Source of the DNA: Agapetus fuscipes
Lineage: Eukaryota; Arthropoda; Insecta; Trichoptera; Glossosomatidae
DNA length: 64,000 bases
Assembly (NCBI GenBank): GCA_951799405.1
Contig: OX637333.1
Coordinates: 12,647,960 to 12,711,959 of the forward strand
Reading direction: 5' to 3'
Shown: one piece after another, positions 1 through 11,048 of the stretch
Position numbering within the stretch: the first letter of the stretch is position 1
Layout of the letters: the number at the start of each line of letters is the position of its first letter
Position numbers and translations under genes: made by a program
Notes under the pieces: model-generated
Seen by the model: only the letters and a program-made list of their open reading frames with translations
Database searches by the model: none
What the model was told of the DNA's origin: nothing

Positions 1-1383
1 AGCATTCCGTAATGTGTAAGAGTGATTAGGTAATTCTGCATTGAATGTTATAGTTTTTCAGGAATTTTCCTGAAACTAGGGTCTTCCCGTGACTGTGGAA
101 CGTTCAACACCAACCCACATTTATAAACTACGACAAAAGGTCCCATCATCTTGCAAACCTATGCGATACACTACCCACCGGACAAACTCGTTCAACCGTT
201 TTCCACAACAAGGGAAATTTCAGGAAGGACCATTCGGTAAGGAAACGACATTGGGAACGGCTGACTTCAGGAATCAGTATATCTCGAATGCAAGCGAACC
301 AAACATTTCTTAATTCAATATAACATTGCAGAATTCCAGCAAGAGAGAGAATCTAATTTAATTCAAAATGTCAATAGTGGTGTGTGTGTGTAGCGTTAGT
401 ACATAAATGACAGCGACAGTAAATAACTACTTTGTCGAAGATAAGAAGAAAACCTCCCTCCGCTTAGTTAAGTCAATGAATCTCTGAAATAAACTTATAA
501 TTAACAATTATGCATCGATAAGAAAATAAGTAGGAAAATCTTTCCCCCGCACAGGTAAGTCGATGAATCCCTGAAAGTAAATATTTATAACCAAGTACAC
601 AGCGATAAGAAACTCTGAAAGAAAACACCAACATAAAAATGAAATAAAGTAATATGTTCAATGAAATTTAGTTTTAGTTTAGTAGATTTTTAGTTAATCT
701 GTTAGTTTAATCAAAGAAAACTCAGCCCAGGAAAACAGCTCAGGAACAACTCTGTATTATACGTAAATAGTTATTTTAATTTTAAATAATGAAAGGCCGG
801 ATCCCAATAAGAAATATAACCACTGCACTTTTCACTCCGCAATAATAATGCCGAATTAAATCAAAAGAATTTCCGCGCTTAATATTTATAAAAGTTATTA
901 TTTAAATTTCAAGTTCAATAGATGCGTATTCAAAGTTTTGTTGATTAATGTTCCTTTATTTATGAAATATTTTTATTATTTAGAAAATCGAAATGAATAT
1001 ATTATTAAGCTTTGAAACAAAAGACACCCGTCGACCGCAAGTTGAAATCGAACTCCCGAATTTAATTTAATATTAAAGAACCGAAGTATATATTTTTAGA
1101 TTTTTGAAGAGTAAGAAAAGAAAAACACATCTGTATCGATCGCCGTGCAAGATCGAAGTCCCCGAGTTTATTCAAAAATTAGAAAATAAGATTAATTATT
1201 TTTAGTGTTTTGAAAACGAAAAACACAACTGTATCGACCGCTGTTTCAGATCCGAGTCCCCCATCCCTTGCAGCGTCAGGGGTGCATCTCATCCCTCCCC
1301 TCCCCTTGAGATACTTCCTCTCTTCCCCAAGATCTCAAAGTCAAAGCGATATAATTATTGGTTGAAAAACAGAGAACTCTACA
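1..1383 (+). repeat. Long direct repeat, copy 1
   Basis: As read, matches 5307-6689 base for base at a constant offset of 5306. Non-coding; the longest open frames (74 and 62 codons) are low-complexity. Its left limit may be outside the window. It ends in TCTACA. It may be the LTR of a non-autonomous retrotransposon, a segmental duplication or an assembly duplicate. Confidence 0.9.
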
Positions 1384-4300
1384 ATTTCCCCCAAAAATTT
1401 AGAAAAATGGCAATCTTGTTATTTTGAGAAATTTTTCCCAAGGTTCTCGTTCACTGTTCAACCAACAGGTTCAAGTCGACATATATCTTTTTTTCCTCTC
1501 CCCAAGCCCCTTTTTTTTCAATTTATACGCGCTCAATCCCGATAAGGTGTCGCATAACGCATGTGTGTAACACATGTCCTTTCGTTTCCACCCCCAATCA
1601 CGGGCCCACTTGAAGTCATGCTTCATCTCTCGACCCAAAGAATTAAAAAAAACACTTGGACTATTGAGTGAATATGCCTTACACAGGGATCCAAGATTTT
1701 AAATTAAACCATGTTCGTGCGTAAATCATTGAAAACGCATTCGAAACCAAAATCTTAGTTCTGCCACACGCAACGCAGGCAAGAAGCCAAAATAATAGCA
1801 ATAACCAGTTGCCCCAAACCCAATGCACATGACACTCAACTATCTCTACAATGCAAGTTACAAAGATGTACCAATACCGAAGATTCGAAATTAATGCACG
1901 CCCACAATCAGACGCACGTTAGCCCAGGCCATCACACTTCGTGTGTGCATCAACAAACCAAACCCAAAATGTTAAAATAAACTTTTACCGCCACTCCCCT
2001 AAACATAAGTGACATCAGCAAAGTAAAACAACCTCGACCGTACGGGTGGTCAGACTCATACCGGTCCACAAGTCAAGGAACAATGTCAAGTATATACTTT
2101 AACCAGGATTCACCCTAGTTTTAGTTTTTTATAACCATTCAAGGTAGCGTTTTATTTAATATTGAATTTAAATGTACGTCAAACAAACGCTATTCAACCG
2201 TTATGAGGCGATATATTCCCCCAAAACTTTAGCACAACTGTTACTTTTAACAGATAAAATAGTTAACCCAAATAGCAGATTATTGAAATGGAAAACACCA
2301 TTCCAGGAAAATAAATGCTCATTTTCCCTCTCACAGAGTGTGTACGGCTTATTTGAAGCTTAATTGAGATAACATTTTAATATATAAAATATTAAGTGTC
2401 TTAAAAATTACAAAATTTTAACCCGGTTCCCTCGTAAGGTCGGGATGATATTATGCAACGCAAGTGATCGTTCAACAATCAGTCGTCACGGTATAAAATC
2501 TTTTGGCCGACACGACATGGACGCATAAAATCAAAAAAATAACACATTAATATTAAGGGCCGCTCCAAATTTCCTGGAAATGAACAGATCAAGGGTCCTG
2601 TATAAAAAAATCCCACCCTTGTTTTAAGCGTTATTTCTTTCACGACCATAAAATTTTATTTCTTGAAAAATAAATTGGAAGATTAACGTTCCTCAGAGTT
2701 ATTGGTTCCGAAAAAAATAGGTCTTCACGCACCCAAAATCCATAATTTAAATCCCTTTTAATTTTTTTGTCGTTTGAGTGAACTAAAATTTTATCACGTC
2801 CCACGATAGTTAAAATAACAAACCAAAATTTACGACTTTTTAGATTATTTCCACCCCAATCTCTTCACACATGTGCCGACTTGAATTGCTCAGTTCCTTT
2901 CCATTTTTTGTTTGCATAAAATCTTAGCAACAGTGACATCACTTCGTGTCCAAAAAAAACAACTATACCATGCAAATAATCAGATTTTAGATGAAGCAAT
3001 AAAATTTGCTGTCTTGACATTATCTAGACTTTCAGCAGTAACTTCGTGAAAGTTCATTTTAATAGATTAAAATAAAAATTGTTTTGTTTTAATTCACATG
3101 AGTTTATTACACTGAAATCATCAATTTCAAAGATACATTACTTAGCTTTGCAACCTATCTAAGGAGCCGCTACCACCCCAAAATTACATACCCTTATATT
3201 AATTAACTTATGTGGTAAGCGCTGTTTTAGTGTGTTTCCACACCTCAAGAGCTTAGTGAGTCTAAAATTTAAGGCAGAGTGAATTTACCTCACAATACAC
3301 ATAATATGATATCTCACAAAGGTTTAATATTGCGCAAAGTGCAATAACCTGTTTCACATAATAACAATTTATCATCTCATCACAAGATGTAGAAAATTCA
3401 AATGTTCAAAATAAAATTAAATCGGAAAGAGGAAAACTTCATTTCAAGTCCTAATATAGGGTGAAATATAAAATAGCATTAGAAAGCAAGAGGCACGTAA
3501 AACATGTGTAAGGTAACAAAGACGACGCCCGTGATATTACTTCAACGTTTATTTTTATTTTATTTGAAAGTGTATTAAGCGGACTAAACATTGCTTTATT
3601 ATTATCCGGCGGCACATTTACTTCTAGTTTACGTAAGTTACTTGAGTTAAAGTTTCTTTATTCTTTAACAAAAATTTACTGATTTTAAAATTTACACAAA
3701 TTATTAAACGCAATAAATGTATGAGAGATACTTGTATGACCTTCCATCCTGGTTCACTTGGCCCAATTGTAATGTTCCCCCCCCTGCCGCGAAGAAGAGG
3801 GTCGGAGGAACAGACGAGGAGTCGAAGAGAAGCACGACAGGGAGATTTTTCCTCCTAAGTTAGAAGTGGAGCGATCGAATGTGCAGGGAGGATACCCTGG
3901 AATCACCAGGATTCAAGTGCAACAAACCTTCTCTGAAGGAATAGCACTAGGCTGCTTCGATTCTTTTCCAACCTTCAGTTTCAGTTGCTGGAAGAGCAAT
4001 CTACCCCAATCGAGGTAGTAATTATTTTTGGCCAATTATTATGTGATCATCTAGCTAAGGGTAGGACTCCTCGTCGTGTGGAAGATTATGAAACAGAACG
4101 TTGTGTAAATTTTTTGTTTTACCGTTTCAAAATCTACTTTAGTGGCAAACCCAAGTACTTTTTGGGAGGTGTACCTCTCATACATTTCTACCTTTTTATA
4201 AGATTATAACGAGTATTGATTTTGCGTTTACGCGATCAAAGATGAGGTAGTATGAACTACAATTATTTTTAAGGCGACGAGATTTAAGCGTTATTAATTA

Positions 4301-5306
4301 CGGAACGGTCTTAATGTGTGCGAGTTTAATTAATTGGAATATAAGGTAGTCGAAATTATTTTCAGACAAAAACATAAATGACATAAAAATTGCGAGATGA
4401 AAGGCAGTTAGGTTTTAGTTTGTTAGTGAAAGTAATTACATGCAAGGCGATCTCTTCTTTGTTGTAATTCTTACCTTTGCGCGTCCACCTGTAAGTTAAT
4501 AGGTCCATGGCTTTTACAGCATCTTTCTATGACCACCGGTCATCTGAAAGGCACTGCAAAATGGACCTTTATTAGTTATTTCAAGGAAAGGATTCGGATA
4601 CACGCGGCGTGAATCTAAGATTTCGACACCCTCGTCGATTAAGTGACTCTAATTAATCATGGCAAATGGCCCCAACGGCCTTTTGGGTACCGCCTTCCTT
4701 CCCCAACGTACCCTCCCCCCGCTCCGGATGGTAATCTTTTGCTGCAAAAAACCACGGGACAGGAAGGTTAGTCTGGATTGTGTGTGTTCAGCTACAAGTT
4801 ACTGCAATAATGTTGGCTCCAAGCAAACTCCAAGCATATATGATCAGAGATCATGGAACATTAATCCAGCTGAGTGAGCCCAGATCATTTCAGGAACTCT
4901 CGTTGCGACCAGAGGTCGGGAACATATTCAGTTGTATTTGGCCAGAGGCCGGCTGCCAATTTTCAGGAACTTTGTTGTGATCAGGAACATATAATGACCA
5001 AGGTCACTCAGCGGTTTTCAAATTCAACTGCATTAAGTACATCTGCGTTATTCTTTGTGTGTCTCGATATGAGATTGCAGGCATTTCGGCTTCAGCACAT
5101 ACTGCAGAGTTGTTTGTTTATAATTTATTTATGAAATTTGTATTTTATTAGCTTGGCCAACCCCTAGTGTGATGGATGTGTAATGGTGTGTTTGGAATAC
5201 ATTTTCACCTTCAGATGGATTACTTTCAGGCCTTACTTATAGGTAATTCATGCAACATGCAAATCCTTCATAATCATTCTTTCATTCTCACCACCTCAAG
5301 GAGAGC
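1384..5306. other. Non-coding DNA between the long direct repeats
   Basis: About 3.9 kb of AT-rich DNA without an open frame above 86 codons. No gag, protease, reverse transcriptase or integrase remnant is recognisable, nor a clear primer-binding site after 1383. Purine-rich CAAGGAGAG at about 5297 could be a polypurine tract but is weak evidence. Confidence 0.6.
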
Positions 5307-6689
5307 AGCATTCCGTAATGTGTAAGAGTGATTAGGTAATTCTGCATTGAATGTTATAGTTTTTCAGGAATTTTCCTGAAACTAGGGTCTTCCCGTGACT
5401 GTGGAACGTTCAACACCAACCCACATTTATAAACTACGACAAAAGGTCCCATCATCTTGCAAACCTATGCGATACACTACCCACCGGACAAACTCGTTCA
5501 ACCGTTTTCCACAACAAGGGAAATTTCAGGAAGGACCATTCGGTAAGGAAACGACATTGGGAACGGCTGACTTCAGGAATCAGTATATCTCGAATGCAAG
5601 CGAACCAAACATTTCTTAATTCAATATAACATTGCAGAATTCCAGCAAGAGAGAGAATCTAATTTAATTCAAAATGTCAATAGTGGTGTGTGTGTGTAGC
5701 GTTAGTACATAAATGACAGCGACAGTAAATAACTACTTTGTCGAAGATAAGAAGAAAACCTCCCTCCGCTTAGTTAAGTCAATGAATCTCTGAAATAAAC
5801 TTATAATTAACAATTATGCATCGATAAGAAAATAAGTAGGAAAATCTTTCCCCCGCACAGGTAAGTCGATGAATCCCTGAAAGTAAATATTTATAACCAA
5901 GTACACAGCGATAAGAAACTCTGAAAGAAAACACCAACATAAAAATGAAATAAAGTAATATGTTCAATGAAATTTAGTTTTAGTTTAGTAGATTTTTAGT
6001 TAATCTGTTAGTTTAATCAAAGAAAACTCAGCCCAGGAAAACAGCTCAGGAACAACTCTGTATTATACGTAAATAGTTATTTTAATTTTAAATAATGAAA
6101 GGCCGGATCCCAATAAGAAATATAACCACTGCACTTTTCACTCCGCAATAATAATGCCGAATTAAATCAAAAGAATTTCCGCGCTTAATATTTATAAAAG
6201 TTATTATTTAAATTTCAAGTTCAATAGATGCGTATTCAAAGTTTTGTTGATTAATGTTCCTTTATTTATGAAATATTTTTATTATTTAGAAAATCGAAAT
6301 GAATATATTATTAAGCTTTGAAACAAAAGACACCCGTCGACCGCAAGTTGAAATCGAACTCCCGAATTTAATTTAATATTAAAGAACCGAAGTATATATT
6401 TTTAGATTTTTGAAGAGTAAGAAAAGAAAAACACATCTGTATCGATCGCCGTGCAAGATCGAAGTCCCCGAGTTTATTCAAAAATTAGAAAATAAGATTA
6501 ATTATTTTTAGTGTTTTGAAAACGAAAAACACAACTGTATCGACCGCTGTTTCAGATCCGAGTCCCCCATCCCTTGCAGCGTCAGGGGTGCATCTCATCC
6601 CTCCCCTCCCCTTGAGATACTTCCTCTCTTCCCCAAGATCTCAAAGTCAAAGCGATATAATTATTGGTTGAAAAACAGAGAACTCTACA
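5307..6689 (+). repeat. Long direct repeat, copy 2
   Basis: Second copy of the 1383-bp repeat. It ends at 6689 exactly where a TATG microsatellite, the end of composite repeat C1, begins. The left limit is given only by where the first copy meets the window edge. Confidence 0.9.
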
Positions 6690-6734
6690 GTATGTATGTA
6701 TGTATGTATGTATGTATGTATGTATGTATGTATG
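6690..6734 (+). repeat. TATG microsatellite
   Basis: Eleven near-perfect TATG units at the outer end of C1, abutting the long direct repeat. Confidence 0.95.
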
Positions 6735-7089
6735 TCCCCTATAGACTCATAAACCGCTCATCCGATTTTGACGAAATTTTCAGGAAACATGTAACATATT
6801 CTTAGAACGAATCCTGTGAAGTTTGATGGTGATCAAATAAACAGTGGTTCTCAATTCTCGATATTTCAGCAACGAGGTCGGTAAATTTTGAAACCACCCA
6901 ATAGAAAAAGACCATTATATTCAACTACAATACATAATCTTAGTTGCAAATATACATTTACATTAAAGATTCATATAAAATGCATGCTCACAAGTAGACA
7001 CATGTAAGTTCACGCTTACAAATGCTGCATGTGTACCCACTCATAATTTAAAATCCAAATCTAAAATGAACAACCCAGTAACTTTTACT

Positions 7090-7306
7090 TTACGCCAACT
7101 TGAAATGGATGTTATTCAGCTCCTGAGTGGCTTGACACTCATTTCTTATGAAGGCTGAGTAAGCCTTGCCGGTATTTTATTTTGGGTTTAAAATAAACAC
7201 TGAAACGGGAAATAATTTCTGACAACTTCGGTGGGATTCTAACTCGAGATCTCGGCATGGAATGCAGTTACTCTACCAACTAAGCTATAGACCGGACTTT
7301 TTACAA
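7090..7306 (-). mobile_element. tRNA-derived SINE S1 (in C1)
   Basis: On the minus strand starts GTCCGGTCTATAGCTTAG, with a box A (TAGCTTAGTTGGTAGAG) and a degenerate box B (AGTTAGAATCCC), then a body containing GGCAAGGCTTACTCAGCCTT. Shared by C1 and C2, hence older than their divergence. Confidence 0.8.
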
Positions 7307-7332
7307 ATATGGTGGATCGATATCGGTTTGGT

Positions 7333-7885
7333 TAGGGGTAAGCAACCTGCGGCTCACCAGCCACATGCGGCTCTTTGGGTGTGAAGTTACGGCTCTTTAG
7401 CTTCATACGCAAATATAAAAAAAACACAGAATTATACTTCTGATCGAAAAAAACTAAATCGTTCTGAATCGATAAACGATCTCTCCGCTACTTGTACTCG
7501 CTTTTCACCCCCCACCCTCCCCCCGCCCCATCGACGCTATTTATTGTTGGCAAAAAAACATTTGTGGCTCTTTACAAATCCAAATCCAAAATAAGATATG
7601 TATCATTTGAGATTCACATCAAATGCATTCCCATAAGCAGACACGCATAATTTCGCGCTCACACATACCGCATGTGGAACTACAATATAAAAACCCAATC
7701 TTAAATGAACATAAGCCCTGCAACTCTTGCCGACCTTCCCTGAAACAGGGGCGACATTGGCAAAGTGAACCATTTTTTACAGTATGGGTGGTCAGCCTCA
7801 TACCAACCTATAAGTCAAGGAAAAACTTTGAAATTTGTAAATTGTAATTTTTGGCTCTTCCGACTCAAAAGGTTGCCGACCCCTG
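7333..7885 (-). mobile_element. hAT-like TIR element (CAGGGGTCGGCAACC ends) in C1
   Basis: Ends read CAGGGGTCGGCAACCTTTT (minus strand, from 7885) and TTAGGGGTAAGCAACCTGCG (plus strand, from 7333): inverted, diverged termini of a family common in animals, with GAGCC/GGCTC subterminal motifs. A 250-bp repeat copy lies inside. No transposase. The C2 version spans 61063-62218 with an added LINE insertion. Confidence 0.7.
7577..7821 (-). mobile_element. 250-bp repeat (family A) copy
   Basis: Minus-strand copy starting CCTTGACTTATAGGTTGG. This family recurs some 20 times in the window, each copy starting at the same 5' point and ending near CTTTGCAACTTAGATTAG. Several copies keep an open frame beginning MRLTTHTVKNGSLCQC, but it is not a host gene. 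Likely a retroposed element (see 61548-62146). Confidence 0.85.
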
Positions 7886-8129
7886 GCCTAGACAAAAGTT
7901 CCAAATTAAAAAATGTTATTTAAGTATTCCAAGTTGAATTTTAGAAATGTAAGAAAGCTTTTATATCCCGCACTTATAAAAAATACGATAAACGAAAGTT
8001 CGTAGGTCACAACTAGAAGACAGGGCTGTAGCTAGAGTCGAATTTGAGGTAGGGCAGCATTGGTTACAGGTAGGGCGGAAGTAAAAAAAAAATATCATTA
8101 TATCTGCTCTCGAAGCACGGGCTCCTAAA

Positions 8130-8468
8130 TCAATCACCATGTACATCACTGACCTCTAGGTCAGTGATGTACATGGTGTAATATTTTTGACAATGGAACT
8201 TCGTACTGCTTGAAGCACAGATCGCTTGAACCATTGCTTGAATTATTTGATTTTGAATTTCAGGTGAACGATATGTTGCGTTTTGTGGTATATGAGTGAG
8301 AACGTCGTTCAAATTTGGATCTTTCATACACGTGTATTCAAATAAATTCTGAAATAATCCTTGCTCTTTTTCTTCTTCCAAAATATAATTTCCACGCAGA
8401 GCTAATTCGTTGACAATTCGAAATTGTATTAGGTACTTCAACGATACTCGTCTTGTCTTGTATCCTGC
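8130..8468 (-). pseudogene. hAT transposase remnant, DUF4371 part
   Basis: Encodes LALRGNYILEEEKEQGLFQN, then FEYTCMKDPNLNDVLTHIPQ and TYRSPEIQNQIIQAM, the ordered motifs of the DUF4371 region of hAT-like transposases. Ends near a perfect inverted repeat (8135-8178). The catalytic core beyond this point is missing. Confidence 0.65.
8135..8178. repeat. Perfect 21-bp inverted repeat, 2-bp loop
   Basis: Arms 8135-8155 and 8158-8178 around GTACATCACTGACC / GGTCAGTGATGTAC are perfect complements, at the end of the hAT open frame. Confidence 0.95.
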
Positions 8469-8469
8469 C

Positions 8470-8920
8470 CCCTTTCCTCTAGGGGTGGCCAGTACCTCCA
8501 CACAAGTGCCTCCACTTGACTCTGTCCTTGCATACTTCTTTCATCTCATCTAATTTCATCACTCTTTTCATGCATGCTCTTCTCTTGTTTCCACTCTGTA
8601 GATTCCATTCATTCGCAATCTCATTTATCTGATCAATCCATTGTTTCCTAGGTCTTCCCCTTCCACGCTTACCTATTACATTCCCTTTATACACTCTTTT
8701 TGTCAGTCGGTCTTCACTCATCCTTTCAATATGTCCAAACCATCGCATCACACTTCTTTGAACTTTCACTTTCACGCTTTCTTTTACTCCGCATTCATTT
8801 AGAACCCATTCGTTTCTCACTCTATCTTTCAGTGTTTTTCCTGTCATACTTCTCAAATGAGCCATTTCTACGGTGCATACCTTATTTACTTCTCTTTCAC
8901 ACTTCACGTAATACCTATAT
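8470..8920 (-). pseudogene. LINE C-terminal fragment nested in hAT
   Basis: Encodes QRSVMRWFGHIERMSEDRL, then GKRGRGRPRKQWIDQ and KDRVKWRHLCGGTGHP before a stop. This RWFGH-ERM ... GRGRPR-W tail is the C-terminal end of many arthropod non-LTR retrotransposon polyproteins. Inserted between two parts of the hAT transposase in the same orientation. Confidence 0.75.
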
Positions 8921-8942
8921 TTTTTTCATACTTTTTGATATA

Positions 8943-9197
8943 TTAACGTTTCAACACTGCTAGATGTAGATATTCATTGTAATTTCTCCTGCCACATCGA
9001 CATAGCTTGAATATGCGAAATTGATTTTTCATGTTTTGAAAAACAGGGGCATTTTTCCAATTTCTAAATCCTGTGGAAGTGTACGAAGTCTGTTTTTTTC
9101 CCATGAGGTAAAAATTGCTGGCATGGATAGCAAAAAGCAGCATCTTTCTCGACATAATACTGTAACCATTTATAACGCTTGAACCAATCGGAAACAA
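8943..9197 (-). pseudogene. hAT transposase remnant, TTF-type zinc-finger part
   Basis: Encodes KMLLFAIHASNFYLMGKKQT and TSTGFRNWKNAPVFQNM. The GF-NWK motif after a short pocket is typical of the TTF-type zinc finger at the start of DUF4371 hAT-like transposases. The Cys pairs expected before it are not clear. A further open segment at 9228-9446 probably belongs upstream. Broken by the LINE insertion below 8943. Confidence 0.6.
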
Positions 9198-10289
9198 AGA
9201 CTCTGTTATGTTGTTTTGGATATGTGTTTAAAACAACTTGTTTATTGGTTCTCTGATTTGTGCAACATCAGAAGGAATACCAAAGCTAACATTACCAACA
9301 TGTGTTGACCAACCTGTTGCCATGGGTAGCGATTGTATTTTGAGCTTCAACCTGTTTTGAGCAGTGAGGTTCTTCGTGGTCAATTTTCTCTTTAACTCTT
9401 CGTTTTTTTCCAAAGAAACCTCGTATATCCATCGCAAAATCAACAATTAGGTACCAATAATTAGGTACCAACTCTTTGTGTTTATGTACCCATTTCTTTT
9501 CCTACTGCGTAATGTTTGGTTAATTTCTACATTTTTTTTTATCTCAAACTATGAACAAACAATTTTTACAATAATTTGTCTTGTTTTTGGTATTTTTAAG
9601 GTAGGGCATTGTGATTTCAAGGTAGGGCATTGCCCCACAATGCCCCCCCCTAGCTACGGCCATGCTAGAAGACCATATTGAAATATATTATTTTTATTAA
9701 AACCTTTTATAGAAACATACTTTTAATTAAAATATACATAATATAGTTGTTTTTTCAAAAAACGCATTTCTGTAAAATTATATACTCACCACAAATTTAA
9801 AGATCGTTTTTTTCTCGGCGGTTAAACGTCTTTCTTCTATGTGACAATGGTCCAAAGCAACCAAAATAAACAAAATGTTTGCCTTTTACCTAACCCGGCC
9901 GTGCGACTTACAATTTTGTTGTCAATAGAAAATGTTCCGTGTGCACTACCTAAAACTTTCACTTATTGAAATAATGGATAGAGCACATTTTAAATGTGGG
10001 GAAAAAATGTGAATTCACTTGGCCGGGATAAAGACAGGACAGGGAGTCAAAAATTCAACATAAATTAAACACTTTTATGGAGATAGTTGAAAAAACACTT
10101 AAGTGCATCATATTGTATGAAGCATTTTCCCCAACTGCATACGTTTCACAGTGCGGTTACATTGAAAAATATTCCTGATTGTTTGGAATACATTTATTTC
10201 TTCACTTTGCTCAAAGAGTATAGTGAATTTTATAGATTAGTTCTTTAATTGTATGATTATAAAATTTAATTTATTGTTTATATTCTTTT

Positions 10290-10541
10290 CTTGTATAGGT
10301 CAATATGCATCTGACCAACTATAAATAGAAAATGGTTCACTCTGCCAATGTCACCCCTGTTTCAGGGAAGGTCAGCAAAGAGTTGCAGGGTGTATGTTCA
10401 TTTGAGATTTGGGTTTTTATGTTGTAGGTTCACACGCAGAATGTGCAAGTGTGAACTTATACGTGTCTGCTTGTGGGCATGCACTTAATGTGAATTCCAA
10501 ATGTAACAATTATATCCATGCAACTTAGAATAGATTAGATG
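10290..10541 (+). mobile_element. Family A copy (uninterrupted allele of a SINE target)
   Basis: Plus-strand copy in C1. The single GTAGGTTC at 10424-10431 is the empty site of the SINE insertion seen in C2 (59828-60169). Confidence 0.85.
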
Positions 10542-10934
10542 AGTGACGTTACATAGCCGATTTTTTTATCTTAAATATAAATGGAGCACCGCAATCGATT
10601 TTCCCTATGCTTGGCTCTGCTGCTTAACAGTTGTACCTAGACCTTTTTTTTTAGAAAACGTGAAGATTAACCTAGAGATAAATTGTGTGAAGCTTGATTC
10701 CGATTAGCACACTTTTTTTTTTGATCCTGTTGTTTCCTCTTTTATCTGTAGAAAAAAATTGATACCACATGCCCAAATGGCGTAGTGAAACACGCCGGGT
10801 ACTGCTAGTTATAAATAATTTAGAATGTTTGAGACTACAAGAGGTTGATGCCAGCACTTAATAGTCTGATAAATTAACAATCAACTTTGGTGATAAGTCT
10901 TCTTGCAGTTGATGGGAATCGGTGTGGATTTTAC

Positions 10935-11048
10935 CTTTTTCCTCCTGTTGTTGACCTTGTCCAGTTCCTCTTTAATGATCTGGCTGTCAGGATGATGCTG
11001 CTGCAGAAGCTTGGCACCGTGAGTGTTCAGCGCAGTCACTTTCTCCTC
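10935..11048 (-). CDS. Spectrin exon 16 of 16
   Basis: Residues 873-910, phase 0 at both ends. Acceptor GTTCCAG, donor GTAAAA. Encodes EEKVTALNTHGAKLLQQHHP and EELDKVNNRRKK. No spectrin-like exon is found on the minus strand below 10935, so the next exon should be beyond position 1 and start on a whole codon. Confidence 0.86.

Larger units (their letters stand above)
8021..9664 (-). mobile_element. hAT transposon relic with 8-bp target duplication
   Basis: Inverted ends CAGGGCTGTAGCTAG (8021) and CATGGCCGTAGCTAG (reverse strand from 9664), flanked by CTAGAAGA at 8013-8020 and 9665-9672. The matching place in C2 (60929-60936) has a single CTAGAAGA and no insert, so the boundaries are proven. 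Contains transposase remnants and a nested LINE fragment, all on the minus strand. Confidence 0.92.
6690..10808 (-). repeat. Composite repeat C, copy C1
   Basis: Inverted relative to copy C2 at 59442-63540. Order along the plus strand: TATG microsatellite, a unit with ATCCGATTTTGACGAAATTT, partial 250-bp repeat, tRNA-SINE, a hAT-like TIR element (7333-7885), unique DNA interrupted by a hAT (8021-9664), another 250-bp repeat, and the terminus CGGGTACTGCTAG. The terminus and the microsatellite tail recall Helentron/DINE-like or LINE ends common in arthropods; class undecided. Confidence 0.85.

Noticed and set aside
1..6689. Complete LTR retrotransposon
   Set aside because: No gag-pol remnant, primer-binding site or target duplication can be shown; kept as a direct-repeat pair with hypotheses.
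7619..7801. Small conserved protein MRLTTHTVKNGSLCQC, repeated many times
   Set aside because: It is part of family A, a mobile repeat; copies carry many indels and stops.
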